From Bin87 sp965116785 (GTDB lineage Bacteria > Chloroflexota > Dehalococcoidia > Lucifugimonadales > UBA3495), in the NCBI GenBank assembly GCA_965116785.1, contig OZ220731.1, positions 2,418,001 through 2,482,000 on the forward strand: a stretch of 64,000 nucleotides of DNA. Reading direction: 5' to 3'. Below, piece after piece: positions 53,632-62,106 of this stretch. The notes under the pieces were generated by a model that saw only the letters and a program-made list of their open reading frames with translations, ran no database searches and was not told the DNA's origin. Each line of letters starts with the position of its first letter. The stretch's first letter is position 1. The position numbers and the translations under genes were made by a program.

Positions 53632-54807
53632 ATGTACGATTTGCTTATCAAAGGCGGCACGGTAATCGATCCCACGCAGAACTTGAACGGCTCATACGAT
53701 GTGGCGATAGCCGACGGTAAAATAGCGGCCGTCGCCGCCGACATCGCAGCCGAAGAAGCCTCACGCGTCGTGGAGGTGCGGGGCAAGTACGTCACCCCTG
53801 GCCTGATCGACCTGCATACCCACGTCTATGAAGGCGTCAACGGCAACGGCGTCAATGCCGACGTGGGCGGCGTCCGCGCCGGCGTCACCACCATGGTGGA
53901 TGCCGGCAGCAGCGGCTGCGACACCTACGGCGGGTTTCCGGCGCACATCATCCCCAACAACGCCACCGAGGTGATTCCCTTCCTGCATATCTGCCGCACC
54001 GGCCTGGCCACCACGCCGGACATTTTTTCACCCAGCAGCATCGACCTGGAAAGGACTATACAGGTGGTCGAGGAAAGCAACGGCACGATCCGCGGGATCA
54101 AGGCCCGCATGGTCTCGCCGGCCCTAGAGATCATGGGCATGGAAATGCCCCGCATGGCCAAGCGAGCGGCGCGCGAGGCCGGCGTGCGGCTCATGGTCCA
54201 CATCGGCGACACCGAAAAGCGCTACCCCGCCGAGGTGATCCGGGACCTGCTTCCTCTAATGGAGCCGGGCGACATCGTCACGCACTTCTTCACCGCCAAC
54301 CCGGGCGGAGTGCTGGACAGCGACGGGAACCTGGTACCTGAGGCGCGGGAAGCCCACGAGCGCGGCGTGTGGCTGGACACCGCCCACGGGCGCGCCAATT
54401 TCAGCTTCGACATCGGCGAGCGGGTGCTGGACCAGGGCGTGGAACCCCACTGCATCAGCACCGACCTCACCGTGCCCGGCCGTATCCGCACCGTGCACAG
54501 CATGACCGAAATGATGACCCGTTTCCTGGCCATGGGCTTCACCCTGGACCGCGTGGTGGAAATGTGCACCATCAACCCAGCGCGGGCCATCGGCGAGGAG
54601 GAGCGCCTGGGCAGCCTGGAAGTCGGCAAGCAGGCGGATGTCTCGGTGCTGGATATCCAGGACGGCGACTGGGTCGTATACGACGTGCTGGGTAACGGCC
54701 GGCAATCGGAACGGGCCGTGACCCCGGTGTTGTCTGTGAAACGGGGCGAGGTTTTCGAAGCCGGATGGGGTCCTCGACCATGGGGTTGGGAACCGGACAA
54801 CGCCTAG
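53632..54807 (+). CDS. Amidohydrolase/deacetylase family metallohydrolase
   Basis: A 391-residue dihydroorotase-like enzyme. Metal ligands are LIDLHTHVYEG (HxH) near residue 60, a likely carbamylated Lys in IRGIKARMVSPA, His in LMVHIGDTEK, His in IVTHFFTA and Asp in CISTDLTV. The family includes deacetylases such as EF_0837-like proteins. Start ATG 53632 follows GGAGGG; the longer in-frame reading has no site. The 297 bp upstream holds no clear feature. ispH follows 105 bp downstream, on the same strand. Confidence 0.84.
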   Translation: MYDLLIKGGTVIDPTQNLNGSYDVAIADGKIAAVAADIAAEEASRVVEVRGKYVTPGLIDLHTHVYEGVNGNGVNADVGGVRAGVTTMVDAGSSGCDTYGGFPAHIIPNNATEVIPFLHICRTGLATTPDIFSPSSIDLERTIQVVEESNGTIRGIKARMVSPALEIMGMEMPRMAKRAAREAGVRLMVHIGDTEKRYPAEVIRDLLPLMEPGDIVTHFFTANPGGVLDSDGNLVPEAREAHERGVWLDTAHGRANFSFDIGERVLDQGVEPHCISTDLTVPGRIRTVHSMTEMMTRFLAMGFTLDRVVEMCTINPARAIGEEERLGSLEVGKQADVSVLDIQDGDWVVYDVLGNGRQSERAVTPVLSVKRGEVFEAGWGPRPWGWEPDNA

Positions 54808-54912
54808 GGACGACATCCAGGGAATACGAGCGAGATAAGCAGGACTTACTGAATGAGCATGCAAGGGATCATGAGCCGCAGGGGCCAGGGTGCGCTGCGA
54901 GAGGATTACAAA

Positions 54913-55833
54913 ATGGTTGAAGTGATATTGAGCTCGCCGAGGGGCTTTTGCGCCGGCGTGGTGCGGGCCATCGACGTCGTGGAGGAATGCCTGGAGCGAT
55001 TCGGCCCGCCCGTTTACGTCAAGCACCAGATCGTGCACAACCCGTACGTGGTGGCCGAGCTGGAGCAGAAGGGCGCCATCACGGTGGAAGAGGTTGACGA
55101 GGTTCCCGACGGCTCCCTGGTGGTCTTCTCGGCGCACGGCTCGCCGCCTGAGGATTTCGAGAAAGCCGCCGAACGCAACCTTCGGGTCATCGACGCGGTA
55201 TGCCCGTTGGTGACACGGGTGCACAACGAGGCCAAAAAGTACCACCGCGAAGGCAGGAAGGTGCTCCTGGTGGGGCACCAGGGCCACCAGGAAGTCCGCG
55301 GAACCATGGGCCAGGCTCCGATGACGCTGATCAACGACTCCGCGCCCCTGTCCGAGCAGGAAGTCAGCGCCGACATCGAGTGGCCAGCGGACACCGAGGT
55401 TGCCGTCATAACTCAGACCACGCTCTCCGTGGGCGACACGGCCAACGCCATCGGCGCCATCCAGGAACGATTCCCCGGCGCGGTGGTGCGGAACGACATC
55501 TGCTACGCGACCACCAACCGCCAGGACGCAGTCACGCAGATGGCCGGCCTGGTCGATGTAGTCCTGGTGATCGGCGCGCAGAACTCGTCGAACTGCAACC
55601 GGCTGCGGGAGGTGGCCGAGGCCAACGGCACACCGGCCTACCTGATCAACGGGCCGGATGAAATCGACCCGGAATGGCTGGTGGGCTGCCGGCGGGCGGG
55701 GATAACGTCAGGTGCCTCCACCCCCGAAGTCCTGGTCGAAGCGGTGATTGAATCGCTGGACCCCGAGAAGGTCGCCCTGTTGGAGGGCGCCGAAGAGGAC
55801 ATCACCTTCACATTGCCCCGGGAACTGCGTTAG
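54913..55833 (+). CDS. ispH: 4-hydroxy-3-methylbut-2-enyl diphosphate reductase
   Basis: A 306-residue [4Fe-4S] enzyme, last step of the MEP isoprenoid pathway. Iron-sulfur cysteines are in RGFCAGVVRAI near residue 13, AVCPLVTRVH near residue 96 and NDICYATTNRQ near residue 195. The catalytic Glu is in GHQGHQEVRGTMG near residue 125, where His-Gln replaces the usual His-Pro. ATG 54913 follows GAGAGGATT; the ATG at 54853 is in frame but less typical. No other MEP gene is in the window. It would be essential if the MEP route is the only one. Confidence 0.93.
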   Translation: MVEVILSSPRGFCAGVVRAIDVVEECLERFGPPVYVKHQIVHNPYVVAELEQKGAITVEEVDEVPDGSLVVFSAHGSPPEDFEKAAERNLRVIDAVCPLVTRVHNEAKKYHREGRKVLLVGHQGHQEVRGTMGQAPMTLINDSAPLSEQEVSADIEWPADTEVAVITQTTLSVGDTANAIGAIQERFPGAVVRNDICYATTNRQDAVTQMAGLVDVVLVIGAQNSSNCNRLREVAEANGTPAYLINGPDEIDPEWLVGCRRAGITSGASTPEVLVEAVIESLDPEKVALLEGAEEDITFTLPRELR

Positions 55834-55865
55834 CGCCGCCTCATCATATGGCGCATCACGCGGAT

Positions 55866-55907
55866 TGGCCGCCGCGCTCTGAGAGTTTAACTCAGGGCCG
55901 GCGGCCA
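55866..55907. terminator. Bidirectional hairpin between ispH and the channel gene
   Basis: A 9 bp outer stem (TGGCCGCCG with CGGCGGCCA) encloses an inner CTCTGAG/CTCAG pairing. It follows the ispH stop by about 30 bp and overlaps the last codons of the convergent channel gene. Confidence 0.55.
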
Positions 55908-56756
55908 GTGTGATTGACGTCGTTGTATGTCGCTGCGCACCCAGCAGGTGCTCAGTTCAACCTGCCCTGCGGTCTCACGCTCCTGCTGATAGGCCTCCAT
56001 GAAGTTGGATGTCAGGATGCCGGCGGGCAATGCGAACAACCCAATGCCCAGCAGGGCGATGAATCCCGCGAGCGCCCGCCCGGCCAGCGTTCCTGGCACC
56101 ACCTCCAGGGACGGCAGCGTGGTCAGGATCACGACCGAGGCCCACAACGCATCGCCAATGGACCCGAACTGCTCGTGGTTGCCTCCAGGTAGCTTCGTTT
56201 CCGCAGCGTGCAGCATGTAACCGGCAGCCAGCCAGAACACCCCCAGGGCAACCAGCATGCTGACCAACTGCGACGCCGACCGCAGCATCACCCTGCCCAT
56301 CAGCCGCATTGCCGGGAAGCGCCGGCCGGTCATGATCAGGCGGGAGACCAGGCGGAAGATGGGCAGCACTTCCACCTCACCGAACACGATCATCACCACC
56401 AGCGTGGGCCAGATGGCGATGAAATCGATAATTGCCGCCGCGTTGGTGGTGGCGTAGCGCAGGCGGCTGCGCCAGCCTCCCTGCCGGTAGTTGCGGTGCC
56501 AGACGATGCACCACAGGCGTACCACATACTCTGCGGCGAACACGCCGACGAAGAAGAACTCCAACTCCGTGTTGCCGATGGCCAGGTTCACCGCGCTGAA
56601 TAGCACCAGCCCAAAGATGGTGAAGTCCACCACCCGTGCCGCACCACCGCTGTCCGCCTCCAGCACATGAAACACCGCGTGCTGGAGACGCACGTAGGGA
56701 TGGGCTTCGGGCAGCCGGCACTGCAGCAGGGAGAACCTGCCGGAAAATATCCCCAT
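55887..56756 (-). CDS. Potassium-channel-like protein lacking the TVGYG selectivity filter
   Basis: A 289-residue six-helix channel of the voltage-gated K+ type. S1-S4 (~45-160) include a sensor RLVSRLIMTGRRF and RLMGRVMLRS. The pore region (~205-225) reads ASVVILTTLPSLEVVPGT, where typical K+ channels have TTVGYGDVYP; S6 then follows as AGFIALLGIGLFALPAGIL, a strict K+ channel match. The frame is continuous through the pore, so a frameshift is not the cause. The protein may conduct a different ion, or none, or need a partner. The ribosome site before ATG 56756 is weak. Confidence 0.78.
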   Translation of the reverse strand: MGIFSGRFSLLQCRLPEAHPYVRLQHAVFHVLEADSGGAARVVDFTIFGLVLFSAVNLAIGNTELEFFFVGVFAAEYVVRLWCIVWHRNYRQGGWRSRLRYATTNAAAIIDFIAIWPTLVVMIVFGEVEVLPIFRLVSRLIMTGRRFPAMRLMGRVMLRSASQLVSMLVALGVFWLAAGYMLHAAETKLPGGNHEQFGSIGDALWASVVILTTLPSLEVVPGTLAGRALAGFIALLGIGLFALPAGILTSNFMEAYQQERETAGQVELSTCWVRSDIQRRQSHWPPALS

Positions 56757-56902
56757 GGACTAACTTGAAGCGAAACGGTTTGGAGCAGCTAAATCAGAGT
56801 AGACAAGATTCGCGCCGGTCTCTCTTGGAATCCCTTATCGGGATAATCTCCGCAATACGGCTGATCCCGCTTCTGACGACTTCGCTGCTCCGTTGATTGC
56901 TG

Positions 56903-57649
56903 CTACATAGCAGTACGGCCACCGTCGATGACCAGCTCGCTGCCGGTCATGAAGGACGCCTCGTCGGACGCCAGGAAGAGCACGCCGTAGGCGATATCCT
57001 CGGCCTGACCCAATCGTCCCAGCGGGGTCCGGTTCAGCCGGTCCTCACGGCCGCCGGCGGCCAACAGGTCAGCGGTCATATCGGTCTCGATGGTGCCGGG
57101 ATGCACGCTGTTGCAGCGGATGCCGTCGCCGGCATGCTGGATGGCCGTGGACTTGGTAAACAGCCGCACCGCACCCTTGGACGCGGTGTAGGCCGAGGAG
57201 ATGTGGTTGCCCACGAGTCCGGCCACGCTGGAGATGTTCACGATGGACCCGCCGCCGTTGCTTCGCATTTCGGGAATGGCCGCCTTGGTCCCCAGGAATA
57301 CGCCCTTGGCGTTGACGCTCATGGTGACGTCCCAGTTCTCCATGGTGGTGTCCTCAACGCGCTCCGGCATATAAACGCCCGCGTTGTTAACCAGGATGTC
57401 CAGCTTGCCGAACCGCTCCACCGTCGCCGCGATGCCGTCCTTCCAGGACTGCTCGTCGGTAACGTCCAGGTGGACGAACAGGCACTCGCCGCCCAACTCG
57501 TTGATCTCGGCCTCAACCTGTCGCCCCAACTCGTCACGCAGGTCGCCGATGACCACCTTGCAACCCTCGCGGGAGAACATCCTTGCCTCGGTAGCGCCCA
57601 TGCCCCGAGCGCCGCCGCTGATAAAAGCCACCTTGTTTTCCAGTCTCAT
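56903..57649 (-). CDS. SDR family oxidoreductase (paralogue 1)
   Basis: A 248-residue classical SDR: cofactor motif GGARGMGATEAR near residue 12, LVNNAGVYMP near residue 88, catalytic Ser in NISSVAG and Tyr-Lys in YTASKGAV. It is closely related to the gene at 58461: shared MRLENKVA, ERFGKLDILVNNAG, VFLGTKAAIPEMR and FMTGSELVIDGG. The two flank a TIMP-like gene on the same strand. Substrate unknown. Confidence 0.86.
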   Translation of the reverse strand: MRLENKVAFISGGARGMGATEARMFSREGCKVVIGDLRDELGRQVEAEINELGGECLFVHLDVTDEQSWKDGIAATVERFGKLDILVNNAGVYMPERVEDTTMENWDVTMSVNAKGVFLGTKAAIPEMRSNGGGSIVNISSVAGLVGNHISSAYTASKGAVRLFTKSTAIQHAGDGIRCNSVHPGTIETDMTADLLAAGGREDRLNRTPLGRLGQAEDIAYGVLFLASDEASFMTGSELVIDGGRTAM

Positions 57650-57731
57650 TGTCTGAATACCTCGCCTTGAGTCCGTTTTCGTAGCATATACCGTGCCGCA
57701 GTGTGCCGAGCAGCCTCACACGGCGATATTA

Positions 57732-58382
57732 TTATAGGCGAGTCTTGCGGCGGAAACCCAAGCCAATGACGCCAACCAGCAGAGCCAGCGCGGCAACGTC
57801 CGTGGGATTGTTACCCGAACTCGCGGACGCCAGGCATGCACCACCTCCGCTCGCGTCACCGGCGGGCGTGGCCTCCGGCCGCCAGCCTTCGCCCAGCGCA
57901 ACCAAGTCCGCAAAGGCCCGCCAGGACGGCGCGGTGCGAGTGCACATGCCGGTTTTGCCTTCCTGGGCGTAGACGATGTAGTGCCGCCCTTTTTTGAACC
58001 GGTAGCCGCAGGAAATTCCGCTGGCCTCCGTTTCGATGGTCATGGTTTCTCGGCGTGGCCCCTTCCAGACTTGGCTAACCCGAAATTCCACCCCCACCGG
58101 GTCGGCGGACGACAGACGGTACGGGGGATGGCCCAGGGCTCTGATGGCGACGACTTCGCCGGCGAACACGGCATCAGCCTGCGCCAGTGCCTCTGCCGGC
58201 GACCCTGACGGCGCGCACGAGCAGGCGTGAACGGGTTTCGGGAGAGCGAACAGGGCCATCAAGCCGAGGGCGAAAACACCGGCCACCGCGGCGGCGACGA
58301 GATTGCCACGCTTCGCTCGCAATGACAAAACGAGTCGAGCCGCTCGCAGTGACAAAACAGGTCCAGCCGCTCGCAGTGACAA
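57732..58382 (-). CDS. Secreted TIMP/NTR-like protein with C-terminal membrane anchor
   Basis: A 216-codon frame. The mature part begins with HACSCAPSGSPAEALAQAD, the Cys-x-Cys start of netrin/TIMP-like domains, and continues VFAGEVVAI, VEFRVSQVWKG and SCGYRFKKGRHYIVYA. The C-terminus is a Gly/Ser spacer, a hydrophobic helix (VAALALLVGVIGLGF) and RRKTRL, like a cell-surface sorting tail. The start is uncertain: TTG 58382 lies inside a repeat, and the signal peptide n-region (LRAKRGNLVAAAVAG) is itself repeat-derived. The nearest ATG is at ~58261, too close to the signal cleavage site. The product would be extracytoplasmic. Confidence 0.6.
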   Translation of the reverse strand: MSLRAAGPVLSLRAARLVLSLRAKRGNLVAAAVAGVFALGLMALFALPKPVHACSCAPSGSPAEALAQADAVFAGEVVAIRALGHPPYRLSSADPVGVEFRVSQVWKGPRRETMTIETEASGISCGYRFKKGRHYIVYAQEGKTGMCTRTAPSWRAFADLVALGEGWRPEATPAGDASGGGACLASASSGNNPTDVAALALLVGVIGLGFRRKTRL

Positions 58383-58401
58383 AACAGGTCCAGCCGCTCA
58401 C
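58297..58401. repeat. Degenerate repeat copy D with 27 bp tandem units
   Basis: It starts with a fragment of the copy A-C family (GAGATTGCCACGCTTCGCTC) and continues as tandem units GCCGCTCGCAGTGACAAAAC... at 58339-58365 and 58366-58392, with a partial third. The minus strand of this repeat encodes the N-terminus of the TIMP-like gene. Confidence 0.8.
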
Positions 58402-58460
58402 GTTGATAGGGGGCAACGGACGGTTCCCGGGGACATCCCCGTGACCGGAGCTCAGGGATA

Positions 58461-59213
58461 CTATTGCGCGAACAGACCGCCGTCGATCACCAGCTCGCTG
58501 CCCGTCATGAAGGACGACTCGTCCGATGCCAGGAACAGCACTCCCCAGGCCACGTCCTCGGCCTGCCCAACCCGGCCGATGGGCGTGCGGTCCAGCGATG
58601 CCTGTCTTGCCGCGTCGTCGCGCAGCAGGGTGGGCGTGGTCATCGGCGTCTCGATGATGCCAGGGTGCACCGAGTTGCAGCGGATGCCCTCGGCCGCGTA
58701 CTGGATGGCCGTGGACTTGGTGAACAGTCGCACCGCGCCCTTGGTCGCGCCGTAAGCCGGCGCCCGCCAGCTTCCGATCAGTCCGGCCACACTGGAGATG
58801 TTGATGATGGAGCCGCCACCGGCCTTGCGCATCTCGGGTATCGCGGCCTTGGTGCCCAGGAACACGCCCTTGGCGTTGATGTCGAAGATGTTGTCCCACA
58901 GTTCTTCGCTGGTGTCCTCGATGCCCACCTGGCGGTAGATGCCAGCGTTGTTAACCAGGATGTCCAGCTTGCCGAACCGCTCCACGGCTGTGTTCACGGC
59001 CGCGTTCCATTCGTCTTCGCTGGTGACGTCCAGCTTCACAAAGACACACTCGCCACCGGTCTCGTTGATCTCGGCCTCCAGTTGCCGACCCTCGTCCTCG
59101 AGCACGTCGGCGATGACCACCTTGCACCCCTCGCCGGCAAACAGCCTGGCCTCGGCGGCGCCTTGTCCCCGGGATCCACCGCTGATCAGAGCAACCTTGT
59201 TTTCCAAACGCAT
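58461..59213 (-). CDS. SDR family oxidoreductase (paralogue 2)
   Basis: A 250-residue SDR with GGSRGQGAAEARL, LVNNAGIYRQ, Ser in NISSVAG and YGATKGAV (Tyr, Lys). It is the likely parent or sister of the 56903 gene, from which it differs mainly in the 190-210 region. Both are on the minus strand, and this copy lies upstream of the TIMP-like gene. Substrate unknown. Confidence 0.86.
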   Translation of the reverse strand: MRLENKVALISGGSRGQGAAEARLFAGEGCKVVIADVLEDEGRQLEAEINETGGECVFVKLDVTSEDEWNAAVNTAVERFGKLDILVNNAGIYRQVGIEDTSEELWDNIFDINAKGVFLGTKAAIPEMRKAGGGSIINISSVAGLIGSWRAPAYGATKGAVRLFTKSTAIQYAAEGIRCNSVHPGIIETPMTTPTLLRDDAARQASLDRTPIGRVGQAEDVAWGVLFLASDESSFMTGSELVIDGGLFAQ

Positions 59214-59578
59214 GGCAATACCTCATCCCGCTTTCCTGTCTCTGTTTCGCAACGATTGTAACGTCAGCGGAAAGGCCGTCAAGCGTCGATCGACAGGACA
59301 CTGCTTCTGGGGTGGCTTGGGCGGATAAGAACGGGACCGCTTTGGGAGCGGCTTTCGCGTTGGGCTATACTAATGCAGCGAGATTATCATCAAAACAGCG
59401 CTGCATGCGCACCATCCGTTTGCTCCACCGGTGTGCGCGGCATCAATTGTGGGCACCGCCGGTGTTGTCCTGCACATACTCGTCGGCCGCGATAGCGACG
59501 ACCCACTGAGAAGGAATAGACCCCATCACAACGCCTACCGCAGCGACGGGCCGCAGAGAGGTAAACAAAGCATGGTTC
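59214..59578 (+). promoter_or_regulatory. Intergenic region with candidate promoter for the MFS gene
   Basis: The 365 bp between divergent genes contains TTGGGA at 59342-59347 and TATACT at 59366-59371 with an 18 bp spacer. No repeat, RNA gene or terminator is seen. Confidence 0.45.
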
Positions 59579-60739
59579 ATGGCCGTGCTGGCGCTTACCG
59601 TCTACGCCACCATAAGTGCGATCCTGATCGTTCCGCCGCTCCTGGTGGAAATTGCCACCGACCTGGACATATCGGTGGCCGTCGCCGGTCAGTTGGCCAC
59701 GGCCACCTTCGCGGGCTGGGCGGTTATGGGGATCTCCGGCGGTCCGTTGTCCGACTCCTTCGGTCGACGCCCGGTGGCCCTGGTCTGCCTGGCGGTCCTT
59801 TCGATATCAGTGCTCGCGTCCGCCTTTGCGCCCAACCTGGAAACCCTGCTGGCCCTGCGGGTTTTGACCGGTCTGGGAGGCGGAGCGCTTCCTCCCAACA
59901 TCATCGGGTCGGTGTCGGACGTGATCTCGCCGGGCCGGCGAGCTCGGGCCGTGGGTGCGCTCCTGGCGATTCAAGGGCTGGCCTCGGCCATCACCGTGCC
60001 CTTCGTTGCGATTCTTGCGGACCTGGGCGGCTGGCAACTCGCCTTTATCGTCTACGGCCTGACGCTGGCGGTGGGGTTGCTGGCGAACTGGCTCTGGCTT
60101 CCGGAGGCCCGAGGGGAGCGGGTTCGCAACTGGGTATTCTTCTCCAGGTACCGGTCGCTGGTGTCCTTGCGGTTCTTCCGCGTCGCCGTGGCGGTCAATA
60201 TTTCCCAGCGCATCGCTTTCTGGGGCATGATCAGCTATTTCGCCGCCTACCTGATCCATACGTACGGGTTGAGCCTCGGCTTTGTGGCGTTGCCGTTGGC
60301 AATCTCCGCTGTGGGGCAGACGGTCGGAAGCTACTCAGCGTCGTTCGTTGCCAACCGACGGAGTCGGGCGGTTTTCATCGCTTCCTGCACGCTGTTGGGC
60401 GGAGTCTGCGGTTTCCTGTTGTTCGCCTTCAACCTCGGACTCTGGCCATCGGTGGCCGTAGCAGCGGTCGGGACGGGCCTGCTCAGCATAACGTTTCCAG
60501 TCCTGGTGGCAGCCAGCACCGAGTATTCTGGAGAATCCAAGGCCACCGGGGTCGGCCTCATGGGGTTCAGCAACCAGGGTGGCGGCATCCTCGGGGCCGG
60601 CATTGCCGGAGCGCTGTTGGCCAGCACCGGCTACTTGGGAGTGGGCTACCTGTGCCTCGCGGTGTGCATCGTCAGCGCGCTGTTGACGACCCTCTTCGGC
60701 CGCCAGTTCGGGGAGACGGCCGGCCAGAGCAAGGGATAA
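59579..60739 (+). CDS. MFS transporter
   Basis: A 386-residue transporter with about twelve helices. Helix 2-3 loop reads GGPLSDSFGRRPVALV, the MFS signature. Other conserved parts are RVLTGLGGGALPPNIIG and a cytoplasmic mid-loop near residue 185. The frame is open for ~23 codons before ATG 59579, which has no ribosome site, so a start at a less usual codon cannot be excluded. It is probably an efflux or uptake pump of the DHA1-like group; substrate unknown. Confidence 0.8.
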   Translation: MAVLALTVYATISAILIVPPLLVEIATDLDISVAVAGQLATATFAGWAVMGISGGPLSDSFGRRPVALVCLAVLSISVLASAFAPNLETLLALRVLTGLGGGALPPNIIGSVSDVISPGRRARAVGALLAIQGLASAITVPFVAILADLGGWQLAFIVYGLTLAVGLLANWLWLPEARGERVRNWVFFSRYRSLVSLRFFRVAVAVNISQRIAFWGMISYFAAYLIHTYGLSLGFVALPLAISAVGQTVGSYSASFVANRRSRAVFIASCTLLGGVCGFLLFAFNLGLWPSVAVAAVGTGLLSITFPVLVAASTEYSGESKATGVGLMGFSNQGGGILGAGIAGALLASTGYLGVGYLCLAVCIVSALLTTLFGRQFGETAGQSKG

Positions 60740-60844
60740 ACGGGCAGCGACCGCCCCAACGCGGACGATCGGCCTCTATCCGCCCCACGTCGCGCGAGCC
60801 GGATTCGCCTACCTCGCCGTCCATCGGACGCGCTCCGGTAAAAT

Positions 60845-61387
60845 ATGGTCATGCTAGTGATGATTCGCCTTCCCAGCATGCCATCTCCATTGCTTCGATT
60901 GTCGCGATTCAATCCCATCCGTATGACGGGGTTACTCGCGGTGTCTATCGCCTTGGTCGCGTGCTCCGCGGGCCAACCCGCCACAGACTTCGATTTGACC
61001 ACATTCAAGGGAGAAGAGTTCCGCCTCTCCGAGCAGCGTGGCAATGCGGTGGTCATCAACTTCTGGTACCCGTCATGCCCGCCCTGCCGGGATGAGATGC
61101 CCGCCTTCCAGGAGGTCTGGGAGGAGTACCAGGGCCGCAACGTGCGGTTCATCGGTCTTTTCGTGCCCCAGGGATTCGATACCGAGGTTGAGGCGCGGCA
61201 GTTCGTCGAAGAGTTCGGCCTGACCTTCGACTTCGCCACCGACGTGCGCGCACGGGTCGCCCAGGAATACGCGGTGCAGTTCTTTCCCACCACTTACTTC
61301 ATCGATCAGGGCGGGCGGATCCATAAGATGGAGATCAGCCGCATGGACGTCGACACGCTGACCGAAATACTGGACGACCTGCTCTGA
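60845..61387 (+). CDS. Thioredoxin-like lipoprotein (TlpA/ResA type)
   Basis: A 180-codon protein. A lipoprotein signal ends LVAC (Cys40 from ATG 60845; a start at 60878 is equally possible). The thioredoxin fold shows VVINFWYPSCPPCRDEMP, with active site CPPC, and the cis-Pro strand YAVQFFPTTYFID. It is a periplasmic or extracellular reductant, as in cytochrome maturation or thiol repair. Its stop TGA overlaps the ATG of the next gene (TGATG), so translation is coupled. Confidence 0.87.
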   Translation: MVMLVMIRLPSMPSPLLRLSRFNPIRMTGLLAVSIALVACSAGQPATDFDLTTFKGEEFRLSEQRGNAVVINFWYPSCPPCRDEMPAFQEVWEEYQGRNVRFIGLFVPQGFDTEVEARQFVEEFGLTFDFATDVRARVAQEYAVQFFPTTYFIDQGGRIHKMEISRMDVDTLTEILDDLL

Positions 61388-61848
61388 TGGTCGATGTGCT
61401 GGGCATAATCCTGCTCATCATCCGGTGGGCCCACGCCCTGGCGGCCGTGGTTTGGATCGGCGGCAGCCTGTTCATGCTGCTGGCCGCGCGACCGGCGCTG
61501 CGTTCTACCGATACGGGCGGGCTGGTTGGTCGCGCGTTGGCCGCCGAGTTCCGTCCCATCGTCGTGACCGCCATCGCTGTGCTCATCGTCAGCGGCGTGA
61601 TTCTGACGGTGGACCGCCTGACCTCCGACGCCGCCGGCATGGCCTACACGGTGGCGCTGGTCGCCAAAATCCTGCTGGCGGTGTACGCTTTTATCGTCGC
61701 GTGGCTCCTGCCGCGACGCAGGGATCGACCAACCGGCGGGATCGGCGGCGCAATGACCGGACCGGTAGCGCTGACCATCGTCGGCGTGCTGGTGATCGGC
61801 TTGGCTGACGTGCTCACCTGGTTATTCGAGAAAGGACTGACAGGCTGA
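61387..61848 (+). CDS. CopD-like four-helix membrane protein
   Basis: A 153-residue membrane protein with four helices. Helix 1 has IIRWAHALAAVVWIGGSLFM, the His...Trp-x-Gly-Gly pattern of CopD/DUF2269-like proteins; a later RPIVVTAIAVLIV helix and a basic RRRDRP loop follow. Translation is coupled to the thioredoxin-like lipoprotein by TGATG. Known relatives handle copper or haem; a link to thiol redox is inference. Confidence 0.68.
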   Translation: MVDVLGIILLIIRWAHALAAVVWIGGSLFMLLAARPALRSTDTGGLVGRALAAEFRPIVVTAIAVLIVSGVILTVDRLTSDAAGMAYTVALVAKILLAVYAFIVAWLLPRRRDRPTGGIGGAMTGPVALTIVGVLVIGLADVLTWLFEKGLTG

Positions 61849-61859
61849 ATTCAGTCAAG

Positions 61860-62090
61860 GTGAACGAATTGAGAACCGACCTTCTGGACATATTGGCCTG
61901 CCCCGTCTGCAGGGGCCCACTCACTTTACAGGCGGACACCTTCGCACCGGACGACGCCCCGGACGCCGGCGAAGTCATGACCGGCTCCCTCAACTGCTCA
62001 GCCTGCAACGAGGTCTATCCCATCAGCGACGGCATCCCCAACCTGCTGCCGCCCGACCTGCGGGATGCCGAGGCGGCGGCGGGCCGCTAG
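61860..62090 (+). CDS. Trm112 family zinc-binding protein
   Basis: A 76-residue protein with two Cys pairs: LLDILACPVCRGPLT and SLNCSACNEVYPISDGIPNLL. This is the Trm112/YcaR (UPF0434) pattern. It starts at GTG 61860 with AAGG just upstream, 11 bp after the CopD-like stop. Eukaryotic Trm112 activates methyltransferases; in bacteria the role is unknown. The stretch between the Cys pairs is longer than in E. coli YcaR. Confidence 0.83.
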   Translation: MNELRTDLLDILACPVCRGPLTLQADTFAPDDAPDAGEVMTGSLNCSACNEVYPISDGIPNLLPPDLRDAEAAAGR

Positions 62091-62106
62091 GCGAAGGACG
62101 CAATCG

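Noticed and set aside
58261..58401. CRISPR array at the tandem repeat
   Set aside because: Units are directly adjacent with no spacers and no cas genes are present.
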